Part shown: in pieces, positions 19,681 through 36,300 of the stretch
Numbering within the stretch: the first letter of the stretch is position 1
How the letters are laid out: every line of letters begins with the position of its first letter
Origin: Siphonodentalium dalli
Taxonomy: Eukaryota; Mollusca; Scaphopoda; Gadilida; Siphonodentaliidae
DNA: 64,000 bases
Direction of reading: 5' to 3'
NCBI GenBank assembly: GCA_032622095.1
Contig: CP136069.1
Location: forward strand, 16,290,450-16,354,449
Position numbers and translations under genes: made by a program
Notes under the pieces: model-generated
The model's database searches: none
What the model was told of the DNA's origin: nothing
The model's input: only the letters and a program-made list of their open reading frames with translations

Positions 19681-22600
19681 CGGGATTATATACAGTAATA
19701 ATTACCAGATTAACAGTATATAGACAACCTGGGACCATATACAGGAAGAATTACCAGATTAACAGTGTATATACAACCCGGGACCATATACAGGAATAAT
19801 TACCAGATTAACAGTGTATAGACAACCCGGGATCATATACAGGAATAATTACCAGATTAACAGTGTATAGACAACCCGGGATCATATACAGGGATAATTA
19901 CCAGATTAACAGTGTATAGACAACCCGGGATCATATACAGGAAGAATTACCAGATTAACAGTGTATAGACAACCCGGGATCATATTCAGGGATAATTACC
20001 AGATTAACAGTGTATATACAACCCGGGACCATATACAGTAATAATTACCAGATTAACAGTGTATAAACAACCCGGTACCATATACAGGGATAATTACCAG
20101 ATTAACAGTGTATAGACAACCCGGGACCATATACAGGGATAATTACCAGATTAACAGTGTATAGACAACCCGGGACCATATACAGGGATAATTGCCAGAT
20201 TAACAGTGTATAAACAACACAGGACCATATACAGGGATAATTGCCAGATTAACAGTGTATAGACAACCCGGGATCATATACAGGAAGAATTACCAGATTA
20301 ACAGTGTATAGACAACCCGGGACCATATACAGGAATAATTACCATATTAACAGTGTATAGACAACCCGGGACCATATACAGGGATAATTACCAGATTAAC
20401 AGTGTATAAACAACCCGGGACCATATACAGGAATAATTACCATATTAACAGTGTATAGACAACCCGGGACCATATACAGGAATAATTACCAGATTAACAG
20501 TGTATAAACAACCCGGGACCATATACAGGAATAATTACCAGATTAACAGTGTATAAACAACCCGGGACCATATACAGGGATAATTACCAGATTAACAGTG
20601 TATAAACAACCCGGGACCATATACAGGAATAATTACCAGATTAACAGTGTATAAACAACCCGGGACCATATACAGGGATAATTACCAGATTAACAGTGTA
20701 TATACAACCCGGGACCATATACAGGAATAATTACCATATTAACAGTGTATATACAACCCGGGACCATATACAGGGATAATTACCAGATTAACAGTGTATA
20801 GACAACCCGGGACCATATACAGGAATAATTACCAGATTAACAGTGTATAAACAACCCGGGACCATATACAGGAATAATTACCAGATTAACAGTGTATAAA
20901 CAACCCGGGATCATATACAGGGATAATTACCATATTAACAGTGTATAAACAACCCGGGACCATATACAGGAATAATTACCAGATTAACAGTGTATATACA
21001 ACCCGGGACCATATACAGGGATAATTACTAGATTAACAGATATATAAACAACCCGGGATTATATACAGTAATAATTACCAGATTAACAGTATATAGACAA
21101 CCTGGGACCATATACAGGAATAATTACCAGATTAACAGTGTATAAACATCCCGGGACCATATACAGGGATAATTACCAGATTAACAGTGTATAGACAACC
21201 TGGGACCATATACAGGAATAATTACCAGATTAACAGTGTATAGACAACCCGGGATCATATACAGGAATAATTACCAGATTAACAGTGTATAGACAACTCG
21301 GGATCATATACAGGAAGAATTACCAGATTAACAGTGTATAGACAACCCGGGATCATATACAGGGATAATTACCAGATTAACAGTGTATAAACAACCCGGG
21401 ACCATATACAGGGATAATTACCAGATTAACAGTGTATAGACAACCCGGGATCATATACAGGAATAATTACCATATTAACAGTGTATAGACAACCCGGGAC
21501 CATATACAGGGATAATTACCATATTAACAGTGTATATACAACCCGGGACCATATACAGGGATAATTACCAGATTAACAGTGTATAGACAACCCGGGACCA
21601 TATACAGGAATAATTACCAGATTAACAGTGTATAGACAACCCGGGATCATATACAGTAATAATTACCAGATTAACAGTGTATAGACAACCCGAGACCATA
21701 TACAGGAATAATTACCAGATTAACAGTGTATAGACAACCCGGGACCATATACAGGAATAATTACCAGATTAACAGTGTATAAACAACCCGGGATCATATA
21801 CAGGAATAATTACCATATTAACAGTGTATAGACAACCCGGGACCATATACAGGAATAATTACCAGATTAACAGTGTATAGACAACCCGGGACCATATACA
21901 GTAATAATTACCAGATTAACAGTGTATATACAACCCGGGACCATATACAGTAATAATTACCAGATTAACAGTGTATAAACAACCCGGGATCATATACAGG
22001 AATAATTACCATATTAACAGTGTATAGACAACCCGGGATCATATACAGGAAGAATTACCAGATTAACAGTGTATAGACAACCCGGGATCATATTCAGGGA
22101 TAATTACCAGATTAACAGTGTAAATACAACCCGGGATCATATACAGTAATAATTACCAGATTAACAGTGTATAAACAACCCGGGACCATATACAGGGATA
22201 ATTACCAGATTAACAGTGTATAGACAACCCGGGACCATATACAGGGATAATTGCCAGATTAACAGTGTATAGACAACCCGGGATCATATACAGGAAGAAT
22301 TACCAGATTAACAGTGTATAGACAACCCGGGACCATATACAGGAATAATTACCAGATTAACAGTGTATAAACAACACAGGACCATATACAGTAATAATTA
22401 CCATATTAACAGTGTATAGACAACCCGGGACCATATACAGGAATAATTACCATATTAACAGTGTATAGACAACCCGGGACCATATACAGGAATAATTACC
22501 AGATTAACAGTGTATAAACAACCCGGGACCATATACAGTAATAATTACCATATTAACAGTGTATAAACAACCCGGGACCATATACAGGAATAATTACCAT

Positions 22601-25600
22601 ATTAACAGTGTATAGACAACCCGGGACCATATACAGGAATAATTACCATATTAACAGTGTATAAACAACCTGGGACCATATACAGGAATAATTGCCAGAT
22701 TAACAGTGTATAAACAACCCGGGATCATATACAGGGATAATTACTAGATTAACAGTGTATATACAACCCGGGACCATATACAGTAATAATTACCAGATTA
22801 ACAGTGTATAGACAACCCGGGACCATATACAGGAATAATTACCAGATTAACAGTGTATATACAACCCGGGACCATATACAGTAATAATTACCATATTAAA
22901 AGTGTATAGACAACCCGGGACCATATAGAGGGATAATTACCATATTAACAGTGTATATACAACCCGGGACCATATACAGTAATAATTACCATATTAAAAG
23001 TGTATAGACAACCCGGGACCATATACAGTAATAATTACCATATTAACAGTGTATAAACAACCCGGGACCATATACAGGAATAATTACCAGATTAACAGTG
23101 TATATACAACCCGGGACCATATACAGTAATAATTACCATATTAACAGTGTATATACAACCCGGGATCATATACAGTAATTATTACCATATTAACAGTGTA
23201 TAAACAACCCGGGACCATATACAGGAATAATTACCAGATTAACAGTGTATAAACAACCCGGGACCATATACAGGGATAATTACCAGATTAACAGTGTATA
23301 AACAACCCGGGACCATATACAGGGATAATTACCAGATTAACAGTGTATAAACAACCCGGGACCATATACAGGGATAATTACAAGATTAACAGTGTATAGA
23401 CAACCCGGGATCATATACAGTAATACTTACCATATTAACAGTGTATATACAACCAGGGATCATATACAGTAATAATTACCATATTAACAGTGTATAAACA
23501 ACCCGGGACCATATACAGTAATAATTACCAGTTTAACAGTGTATAGACAACCCGGGATCATATACAGTAATAATTACCATATTAACAGTGTATAGACAAC
23601 CTGGGACCATATACAGGGATAATAACCAGATTAACAGTGTATAAACAACCCGGGACCATATACAGGGATAATTACCAGATTAACAGTGTATAAACAACCC
23701 GGGACCATATACAGGGATAATTACCAGATTAACAGTGTATAGACAACCCGGGATCATATACAGTAATAATTACCATATTAACAGTGTATATACAACCAGG
23801 GATCATATACAGTAATAATTACCATATTAACAGTGTATAAACAACCCGGGACCATATACAGTAATAATTACCAGTTTAACATTGTATAGACAACCCGGGA
23901 TCATATACAGTAATAATTACCATATTAACAGTGTATAGACAAGCCGGGATCATATACAGTAATAATTACCATATTAACAGTGTATAGACAACCCGGGACC
24001 ATATACAGGGATAATTGCCATATTAACAGTGTATATACAACCCGGGACCATATACAGGGATAATTACCAGATTAACAGTGTATAGACAACCCGGGACCAT
24101 ATACAGGAATAATTACCAGATTAACAGTGTATAGACAACCCGGGACCATATACAGGGATAATTACTAGATTAACAGTGTATATACAACCCGGGACCATAT
24201 ACAGGGATAATTACCATATTAACAGTGTATATACAACCCGGGATCATATACAGTAATAATTACCATATTAACAGTGTATAAACAACCCGGGACCATATAC
24301 AGGATTAATTACCAGATTAACAGTGTATAAACAACCCGGGACCATATACAGGGATAATTACCAGATTAACAGTGTATAAACATCCCGGGACCATATACAG
24401 TAATAATTACCATATTAACAGTGTATATACAACCCGGGATCATATACAGTAACAATTACCATATTAACAGTGTATATACAACCCGGGATCATATACAGTA
24501 ATAATTACCATATTAACAGTGTATAAACAACCCGGGACCATATACAGGAATAATTACCAGATTAACAGTGTATAAACAACCCGGGACCATATACAGGGAT
24601 AATTACCAGATTAACAGTGTATAAACAACCCGGGACCATATACAGGGATAATTACCAGATTAACAGTGTATAGACAAGTGGGATCATATACAGTAATAAT
24701 TACCAGTTTAACAGTGTATATACAACCCGGGATCATATACAGGAATAATTACCATATTAACAGTGTATATACAACCCGGGACCATATACAGAGATAATTA
24801 CCAGATTAACAGTGTATAGACAACCCGGGACCATATACAGGGATAATTACCAGATTAACAGTGTATATACAACCCGGGATCATACACAGTAATAATTACC
24901 ATATTAACAATGTATAGACAACCCGGGACCATATACAGGAATAATTACCATATTAACAGTGTATATACAACCCGGGACCATATACAGAGATAATTACCAG
25001 ATTAACAGTGTATAGACAACCCGGGACCATATACAGGGATAATTACTAGATTAACAGTGTATATACAACCCGGGACCATATACAGGGATAATTACCAGAT
25101 TAACAGTGTATAGACAACCCGGGACCATATACAGGGATAATTACCATATTAACAGTGTATATACAACCCGGGACCATATACAGGGATAATTACCAGATTA
25201 ACAGTGTATAGACAACCCGGGACCATATACAGGGATAATTACCAGATTAACAGTGTATAGACAACCCGGGACCATATACAGGGATAATTACCAGATTAAC
25301 AGTGTATAAACAACCCGGGACCATATACAGGAATAATTACCAGATTAACAGTGTATAGACAATCCGGGACCAAATACAGGGATAATTACCAGATTAACAG
25401 TGTATAGACAACCCGGGACCATATACAAGAATAATTACTAGATTAACAGATATATAAACAACCTGGGACCATATACAGTAATAATTACCAGATTAACAGT
25501 ATATAGACAACCCGGGACCATATACAGGAATAATTACCAGATTAACAGTGTATAGACAACCCGGGACCATATACAGGTATAATTACCAGATTAACAGTGT

Positions 25601-28600
25601 ATAGACAACCCGAGATCATATACAGGGATAATTACCAGATTAACAGTGTATAGACAACCCGGGATCATATACAGGGATAATTACCAGATTAACAGTGTAA
25701 ATACAACCCGGGATCATATACAGTAATAATTACCAGATTAACAGTGTATAAACAACCCGGGACCATATACAGGGATAATTACCAGATTAACAGTGTAAAG
25801 ACAACCCGGGACCATATACAGGAATAATTACCAGATTAACAGTGTATAGACAACCCGGGATCATATACAGTAATAATTACCAGATTAACAGTGTATAAAC
25901 AACCCGGGACCATATACAGTAATAATTACCAGATTAACAGTGTATAGACAACCCGGGACCATATACAGGGATAATTACCAGATTAACAGTGTATAGACAA
26001 CCCGGGATCATATACAGGAATAATTACCAGATTAACAGTGTATAGACAACCCGGGACCATATACAGGAATAATTACCAGATTAACAGTGTATAAACAACA
26101 CAGGACCATATACAGTAATAATTACCATATTAACATTGTATAGACAACCCGGGACCATATACAGGAATAATTACCATATTAACAGTGTATAGATAACCCG
26201 GGACCATATACAGTAATAATTACCATATTAGCAGTGTATAGACAACCCGGGACCATATACAGGAATAATTACCATATTAACAGTGTATAAACAACCTGGG
26301 ACCATATACAGGAATAATTACAAGATTAACAGTGTATAAACAACCCGGGATCATATACAGGGATAATTACTAGATTAACAGTGTATATACAACCCGGGAC
26401 CATATACAGTAATAATTACCAGATTAACAGTGTATAGACAACCCGGGACCACATACAGGGATAATTACCATATTAACAGTGTATATACAACCCGGGACCA
26501 TATACAGGAATAATTACCATATTATCAGTGTATAAACAACCCGGGACCATATACAGGAATAATTACCATATTAACAGTGTATAAACAACCCGGGACCATA
26601 TACAGTAATAATTACCATATTAAAAGTGTATAGACAACCCGGGACCATATACAGTAATAATTACCATATTAACAGTGTATAAACAACCCGGGACCATATA
26701 CAGGAATAATTACCAGATTAACAGTGTATATACAACCCGGGACCATATAGAGTAATAATTACCATATTAACAGTGTATATACAACCCGGGATCATATACA
26801 GTAATAATTACCATATTAACAGTGTATAAACAACCCGGGACCATATACAGGAATAATTACCAGATTAACAGTGTATAAACAACCCGGGATCATATACGTG
26901 GATAATTACCAGATTAACAGTGTATAAACAACCCGGGACCATATTCAGGGATAATTACCAGATTAACAGTGTATAAACAACCCGGGACCATATACAGGGA
27001 TAATTACCAGATTAACAGTGTATAGACAACCCGGGATCATATACAGTAATAATTACCAGTTTAACAGTGTATATACAACCAGGGATCATATACAGTAATA
27101 ATTACCATATTAACAGTGTATAAACAACCCGGGATCGTATACAGGGATAATTACCAGATTAACAGTGTATAGACAACCCGGGACCATATACAGTAATAAT
27201 TACCAGTTTAACAGTGTATATACAAGCCGGGATCATATACAGTAATAATTACCATATTAACAGTGTATAGACAACCCGGGACCATATACAGGGATAATTA
27301 CCAGATTAACAGTGTATAGACAACCCGGGACCATATACAGGGATAATTACTAGATTAACAGTGTATATACAACCCGGGACCATATACAGGGATAATTACC
27401 ATATTAACAGTGTATATACAACCCGGGATCATATACAGTAATAATTACCATATTAACAGTGTATAAACAACCCGGGACCATATACTGGAATAATTACCTG
27501 ATTAACAGTGTATATACAACCCGGGACCATATACAGGGATAATTACCAGATTAACAGTGTATAAACAACCCGGGACCATATACAGGAATAATTACCAGAT
27601 TAACAGTGTATAGACAACCCGGGACCATATACAGGGATAATTACAAGATTAACAGTGTATAGAAAACCCGGGATCATATACAGTAATACTTACCATATTA
27701 ACAGTGTATATACAACCAGGGATCATATACAGTAATAATTACCATATTAACAGTGTATAAACAACCCGGGACCATATACAGGGATAATTACCAGATTAAC
27801 AGTGTATAGACAACCCGGGATCATATACAGTAATAATTACCAGATTAACAGTGTATAGACAACCCGGGATCATATACAGGGATAATTACCATATTAACAG
27901 TGTATATACAACCCGGGACCATATACAGTAATAATTACCAGATTAACAGTGTATAGACAACCCGGGACCATATACAGTAATAATTACCAGATTAACAGTG
28001 TATATACAACCCGGGACCATATACAGGAATAATTACCAGATTAACAGTGTATAAACAACCCGGGATCATATACAGTAATAATTACCATATTAACAGTGTA
28101 TAGACAACCTGGGACCATATACAGGGATAATTACCAGATTAACAGTGTATAAACAACCCGGGACCATATACAGGGATAATTACCAGATTAACAGTGTATA
28201 AACAACCCGGGACCATATACAGGGATAATTACCAGATTAACAGTGTATAGACAACCCGGGATCATATACAGTAATAATTACCATATTAACAGTGTATATA
28301 CAACCAGGGATCATATACAGTAATAATTACCATATTAACAGTGTATAAACAACCCGGGACCATATACAGTAATAATTACCAGTTTAACATTGTATAGACA
28401 ACCCGGGATCATATACAGTAATAATTACCATATTAACAGTGTATAGACAAGCCGGGATCATATACAGTAATAATTACCATATTAACAGTGTATAGACAAC
28501 CCGGGACCATATACAGGGATAATTGCCATATTAACAGTGTATATACAACCCGGGACCATATACAGGGATAATTACCAGATTAACAGTGTATAGACAACCC

Positions 28601-31600
28601 GGGACCATATACAGGGATAATTACTAGATTAACAGTGTATATACAACCCGGGACCATATACAGGGATAATTACCATATTAACAGTGTATATACAACCCGG
28701 GATCATATACAGTAATAATTACCATATTAACAGTGTATAAACAACCCGGGACCATATACAGGATTAATTACCAGATTAACAGTGTATAAACAACCCGGGA
28801 CCATATACAGGGATAATTACCAGATTAACAGTGTATAAACATTCCTGGACCATATACAGTAATAATTACCATATTAACAGTGTATATACAACCCGGGATC
28901 ATATACAGTAACAATTACCATATTAACAGTGTATATACAACCCGGGATCATATACAGTAATAATTACCATATTAACAGTGTATAAACAACCCGGGACCAT
29001 ATACAGGAATAATTACCAGATTAACAGTGTATAAACAACCCGGGACCATATACAGGGATAATTACCAGATTAACAGTGTATAAACAACCCGGGACCATAT
29101 ACAGGGATAATTACCAGATTAACAGTGTATAGACAACCGGGATCATATACAGTAATAATTACCAGTTTAACAGTGTATATACAACCCGGGATCATATACA
29201 GTAATAATTACCATATTAACAGTGTATAAACAACCCGGGATCATATACAGGGATAATTACCAGATTAACAGTGTATATACAACCCGGGATCATACACAGT
29301 AATAATTACCATATTAACAATGTATAGACAACCCGGGACCATATACAGGAATAATTACCATATTAACAGTGTATATACAACCCGGGACCATATACAGAGA
29401 TAATTACCAGATTAACAGTGTATAGACAACCCGGGACCATATACAGGGATAATTACTAGATTAACAGTGTATATACAACCCGGGACCATATACAGGGATA
29501 ATTACCAGATTAACAGTGTATAGACAACCCGGGACCATATACAGGGATAATTACCATATTAACAGTGTATATACAACCCGGGACCATATACAGGGATAAT
29601 TACCAGATTAACAGTGTATAGACAACCCGGGACCATATACAGGGATAATTACCAGATTAACAGTGTATAGACAACCCGGGACCATATACAGGGATAATTA
29701 CCAGATTAACAGTGTATAAACAACCCGGGACCAAATACAGGGATAATTACCAGATTAACAGTGTATAGACAACCCGGGACCATATACAAGAATAATTACT
29801 AGATTAACAGATATATAAACAACCCGGGACCATATACAGTAATAATTACCAGATTAACAGTATATAGACAAACCGGGACCATATACAGGAATAATTACCA
29901 GATTAACAGTGTATAGACAACCCGGGACCATATACAGGAATAATAACCAGATTAACAGTGTATAAACAACCCGGGACCATATACAGGAATAATTACCAGA
30001 TTAACAGTGTATAGACAACCCGAGATCATATACAGGGATAATTACCAGATTAACAGTGTATAGACAACCCGGGATCATATACAGGGATAATTACCAGATT
30101 AACAGTGTAAATACAACCCGGGATCATATACAGTAATAATTACCAGATTAACAGTGTATAAACAACCCGGGACCATATACAGGGATAATTACCAGATTAA
30201 CAGTGTAAAGACAACCCGGGACCATATACAGGAATAATTACCAGATTAACAGTGTATAGACAACCCGGGATCATATACAGGGATAATTACCAGATTAACA
30301 GTGTATAAACAACCCGGGACCATATACAGGGATAATTACCAGATTAACAGTGTATAGACAACCCGGGATCATATACAGGAATAATTACCAGATTAACAGT
30401 GTATAGACAACCCGGGACCATATACAGGAATAATTACCAGATTAACAGTGTATAAACAACACAGGACCATATACAGTAATAATTACCATATTAACAGTGT
30501 ATAGACAACCCGGGACCATATACAGGAATAATTACCATATTAACAGTGTATAGATAACCCGGGACCATATACAGTAATAATTACCATATTAGCAGTGTAT
30601 AGACAACCCGGGACCATATACAGGAATAATTACCATATTAACAGTGTATAAACAACCTGGGACCATATACAGGAATAATTACAAGATTAACAGTGTATAA
30701 ACAACCCGGGATCATATACAGGGATAATTACTAGATTAACAGTGTATATACAACCCGGGACCATATACAGTAATAATTACCAGATTAACAGTGTATAGAC
30801 AACCCGGGACCACATACAGGGATAATTACCATATTAACAGTGTATATACAACCCGGGACCATATACAGGAATAATTACCATATTATCAGTGTATAAACAA
30901 CCCGGGACCATATACAGGAATAATTACCATATTAACAGTGTATAAACAACCCGGGACCATATACAGTAATAATTACCATATTAAAAGTGTATAGACAACC
31001 CGGGACCATATACAGTAATAATTACCATATTAACAGTGTATAAACAACCCGGGACCATATACAGGAATAATTACCAGATTAACAGTGTATATACAACCCG
31101 GGACCATATAGAGTAATAATTACCATATTAACAGTGTATATACAACCCGGGATCATATACAGTAATAATTACCATATTAACAGTGTATAAACAACCCGGG
31201 ACCATATACAGGGATAATTACCAGATTAACAGTGTATAAACAACCCGGGATCATATACGTGGATAATTACCAGATTAACAGTGTATAAACAACCCGGGAC
31301 CATATTCAGGGATAATTACCAGATTAACAGTGTATAAACAACCCGGGACCATATACAGGGATAATTACCAGATTAACAGTGTATAGACAACCCGGGATCG
31401 TATACAGTAATAATTACCAGTTTAACAGTGTATATACAACCAGGGATCATATACAGTAATAATTACCATATTAACAGTGTATAAACAACCCGGGATCGTA
31501 TACAGGGATAATTACCAGATTAACAGTGTATAGACAACCCGGGACCATATACAGTAATAATTACCAGTTTAACAGTGTATATACAAGCCGGGATCATATA

Positions 31601-31950
31601 CAGTAATAATTACCATATTAACAGTGTATAGACAACCCGGGACCATATACAGGGATAATTACCATATTAACAGTGTATATACAACCCGGGACCATATACA
31701 GGGATAATTACCAGATTAACAGTGTATAGACAACCCGGGACCATATGCAGGGATAATTACTAGATTAACAGTGTATATACAACCCCTGGACCATATACAG
31801 GGATAATTACCATATTAACAGTGTATATACAACCCGGGATCATATACAGTAATAATTACCATATTAACAGTGTATAAACAACCCGGGACCATATACTGGA
31901 ATAATTACCTGATTAACAGTGTATAAACAACCCGGGACCATATACAGGGA
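19680..31950 (+). repeat. Satellite zone with ~4.4-kb (about 90-unit) higher-order copies
   Basis: Rare single-base variants recur at fixed offsets. The GATATATAAAC variant at 21.03 kb returns 4,410 bp later. TAAATACAAC occurs at 22121, 25698 and 30108 (73 then 90 units). AATACTTACC occurs at 23.42 and 27.68 kb (87 units). CATACACAG occurs at 24881 and 29291 (90 units). ATACGTGGATAA occurs at 26.89 and 31.25 kb (89 units). The offset changes only by whole units, except for a one-base insertion near 31.79 kb. A shorter 28-unit echo (GGGATTATATAC at 19.68 and 21.05 kb) lies at the left edge. Copies are serial tandem duplications later edited by loss or gain of whole monomers. Confidence 0.85.
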
Positions 31951-32019
31951 TAATTACCAGATTAACAGTGTATAAACAACCCGGGACCATATACAGTAAT
32001 AATTACCATATTAACAGTG

Positions 32020-33300
32020 TATATACAACCCGGGATCATATACAGTAATAATTACCATATTAACAGTGTATATACAACCCGGGATCATATACAGTAATAA
32101 TTACCATATTAACAGTGTATAAACAACCCGGGAACATATACAGGAATAATTACCAGATTAACAGTGTATAAACAACCCGGGACCATATACAGGGATAATT
32201 ACCAGATTAACAGTGTATAAACAACCCGGGACCATATACAGGGATAATTACCAGATTAACAGTGTATAAACAACCCGGGACCATATACAGGGATAATTAC
32301 CAGATTAACAGTGTATAGACAACCCGGGATCATATACAGTAATAATTACCAGTTTAACAGTGTATATACAACCCGGGATCATATACAGTAATAATTACCA
32401 TATTAACGGTGTATAAACAACCCGGGACCATATACAGTAATAATTACCATATTAACAGTGTATATACAACCCGGGATCATATACAGTAATAATTACCATA
32501 TTAACAGTGTATATACAACCCGGGATCATATACAGTAATAATTACCATATTAACAGTGTATAAACAACCCGGGACCATATACAGGGATAATTACCAGATT
32601 AACAGTGTATAAACAACCCGGGACCATATACAGTAATAATTACCATATTAACAGTGTATATACAACCCGGGATCATATACAGTAATAATTACCATATTAA
32701 CAGTGTATATACAACCCGGGATCATATACAGTAATAATTACCATATTAACAGTGTATAAACAACCCGGGAACATATACAGGAATAATTACCAGATTAACA
32801 GTGTATAAACAACCCGGGACCATATACAGGGATAATTACCAGATTAACAGTGTATAAACAACCCGGGACCATATACAGGGATAATTACCAGATTAACAGT
32901 GTATAAACAACCCGGGACCATATACAGGGATAATTACCAGATTAACAGTGTATAGACAACCCGGGATCATATACAGTAATAATTACCAGTTTAACAGTGT
33001 ATATACAACCCGGGATCATATACAGTAATAATTACCATATTAACGGTGTATAAACAACCCGGGACCATATACAGTAATAATTACCATATTAACAGTGTAT
33101 ATACAACCCGGGATCATATACAGTAATAATTACCATATTAACAGTGTATATACAACCCGGGATCATATACAGTAATAATTACCATATTAACAGTGTATAA
33201 ACAACCCGGGAACATATACAGGAATAATTACCAGATTAACAGTGTATAAACAACCCGGGACCATATACAGGGATAATTACCAGATTAACAGTGTATAAAC
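32020..33300 (+). repeat. Satellite zone with 13- and 9-unit duplications
   Basis: The diagnostic GGAACATATA variant appears at 32131, 32768 and 33209, that is 637 bp (13 units) and 441 bp (9 units) apart. Neighbouring variants such as TAACGGTGTATA accompany it, so whole multi-unit blocks were copied. Confidence 0.8.
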
Positions 33301-36300
33301 AACCCGGGACCATATACAGGGATAATTACCAGATTAACAGTGTATAAACAACAGGGGACCATATACAGGGATAATTACCAGATTAACAGTGTATAGACAA
33401 CCCGGGATCATATACAGTAATAATTACCAGTTTAACAGTGTATATACAACCCGGGATCATATACAGTAATAATTACCATATTAACGGTTTATAAACAACC
33501 CGGGATCATATACAGGGATAATTACCAGATTAGCAGTGTATAGACAACCCGGTACCATATACAGTAATAATTACCAGTTTAACAGTGTATATACAACCCG
33601 GGATCATATACAGTAATAATTACCATATTAACAGTGTATAGACAACCCGGGACCATATACAGGAATAATTACCATATTAACAGTGTATATACAACCCGGG
33701 ACCATATACAAAGATAATTACCAGATTAACAGTGTATAGACAACGCGGGACCATATACAGGGATAATCACCATATTAACAGTGTATATACAACCCGGGAC
33801 CATATACAGAGATAATTACCAGATTAACAGTGTATAGACAACCCGGGACCATATACAGGGATAATTACCATATTAACAGTGTATATACAACCCGGGACCA
33901 TATACAGAGATAATTACCAGATTAGCAGTGTATAGACAACCCGGGACCATATACAGGGATAATTACTAGATTAACAGTGTGTATACAACCCGGGACCATA
34001 TACAGGGATAATTACCATATTAACAGTGTATATACAACCCGGGACCATATACAGGGATAATTACCAGATTAACAGTGTATAGACAACCCGGGACCATATA
34101 CAGGGATAATTACCAGACTAACAGTGTATATACAACCCGGGACCATATACAGGAATAATTACCAGATTAATAGTTGTATAAACAACCCGGGACCATATAC
34201 AGGGATAATTACCAGATTAATAGGTGTATAAACAACCCGGGACCATATACAGGGATAATTACCAGATTAACAGTGTATAGACAACCCGGGACCATATACA
34301 GTAATAATTACCAGATTAACAGTGTATATACAACCCGGGACCATATACAGGAATAATTACCAGATTAACAGTGTATAAACAACCCAGGACCATATACAGG
34401 AATAATTACCAGATTAACAGTGTATAGACAACCCGGGATCATATACAGGGATAATTACCAGATTAACAGCGTATAGACAACCCGGGACCATATACAGGAA
34501 TAATTACTAGATTAACAGTGTATAAACAACCCGGGACCATATACAGGAATAATTACCACATTAACAGTGTATATACAACCCGGGACCATATACAGGAATA
34601 ATTACCATATTAACAGTCTATATACAACCCGGGACCATATACAGGAATAACTACCAGATTAACAGTGTATATACAACCCGGGACCATATACAGGAATAAT
34701 TACCATATTAACAGTCTATATACAACCCGGGACCATATACAGGAATAACTACCAGATTAACAGTGTATATACAACCCGGGATCATATACAGGAATAATTA
34801 CCAGATTAACAGTGTATATACAACCCGGGACCATATACAGGGATAATTACCATATTAACAGTGTATATACAACCCGGGACCATATACAGGGATAATTAAC
34901 ATATTAACAGTGTATATACAACCCGGGACCATATACAGGGATAATTACCAGATTAACAGTGTATATACAACCAGGGATCATATACAAGGATAATTACCAG
35001 ATTAACAGTGTATAGACAACCCGGGACCATATAAAGTAATAATTACCAGATTAACAGTGTATAGACAACCCGGGACCATATACATGAATAATTACCAGAT
35101 TAACAGTGTATATACAACCCGGGACCATATACAGTTATAATTACCAGATTAACAGTGTATAGACAACCCGGGATCATATACAGGAATAATTACCAGATTA
35201 ACAGTGTATATACAACCCGGGATCATATACAGTAATAATTACCATATTAACGGTGTATAAACAACCCGGGACCATATACAGTAATAATTACCATATTAAC
35301 AGTGTATATACAACCCGGGATCATATACAGTAATAATTACCATATTAACAGTGTATAAACAACCCGGGACCATATACAGGGATAATTACCAGATTAACAG
35401 TGTATATACAACCCGGGACCATATACAGGAATAATTACCAGATTAACAGTGTATATACAACCCGGGACCATATACAGGAATAATTACCAGATTAACAGTG
35501 TATAGACAACCCGGGATCATATACAGGAATAATTACCAGATTAACAGTATATATACAACCCGTGACCATATACAGTAATAATTACCAGATTAACGGTGTA
35601 TAGACAACTCGGGACCATATATAGGGATAATTACCAGATTAACAGTGTATATGCAACCCGGGACCATATACAGGGATAATTACCAGATTAACAGTGTATA
35701 GACAAACCGGGACCATATACAGTAATAATTACCAGATTAACAGTGTATAAACAACCCGGGACCATATACAGGGATAATTACCAGATTAACAGTGTATAAA
35801 CAACCCGGGACCATATACAGGGATAATTACCAGATTAACAGTGTATAAACAACCCGGGACCATATACAGGGATAATTACCAGATTAACAGTGTATAGACA
35901 ACCCGGGATCATATACAGTAATAATTACCAGTTTAACAGTGTATATACAACCCGGGATCATATACAGTAATAATTACCATATTAACGGTGTATAAACAAC
36001 CCGGGACCATATACAGTAATAATTACCATATTAACAGTGTATATACAACCCGGGATCATATACAGTAATAATTACCATATTAACAGTGTATATACAACCC
36101 GGGATCATATACAGTAATAATTACCATATTAACAGTGTATAAACAACCCGGGACCATATACAGGGATAATTACCAGATTAACAGTGTATAAACAACCCGG
36201 GACCATATACAGTAATAATTACCAGATTAACAGTGTATATACAACCCGGGACCATATACAGGGATAATTACCAGATTAACAGTGTATAAACAACCCGGGA

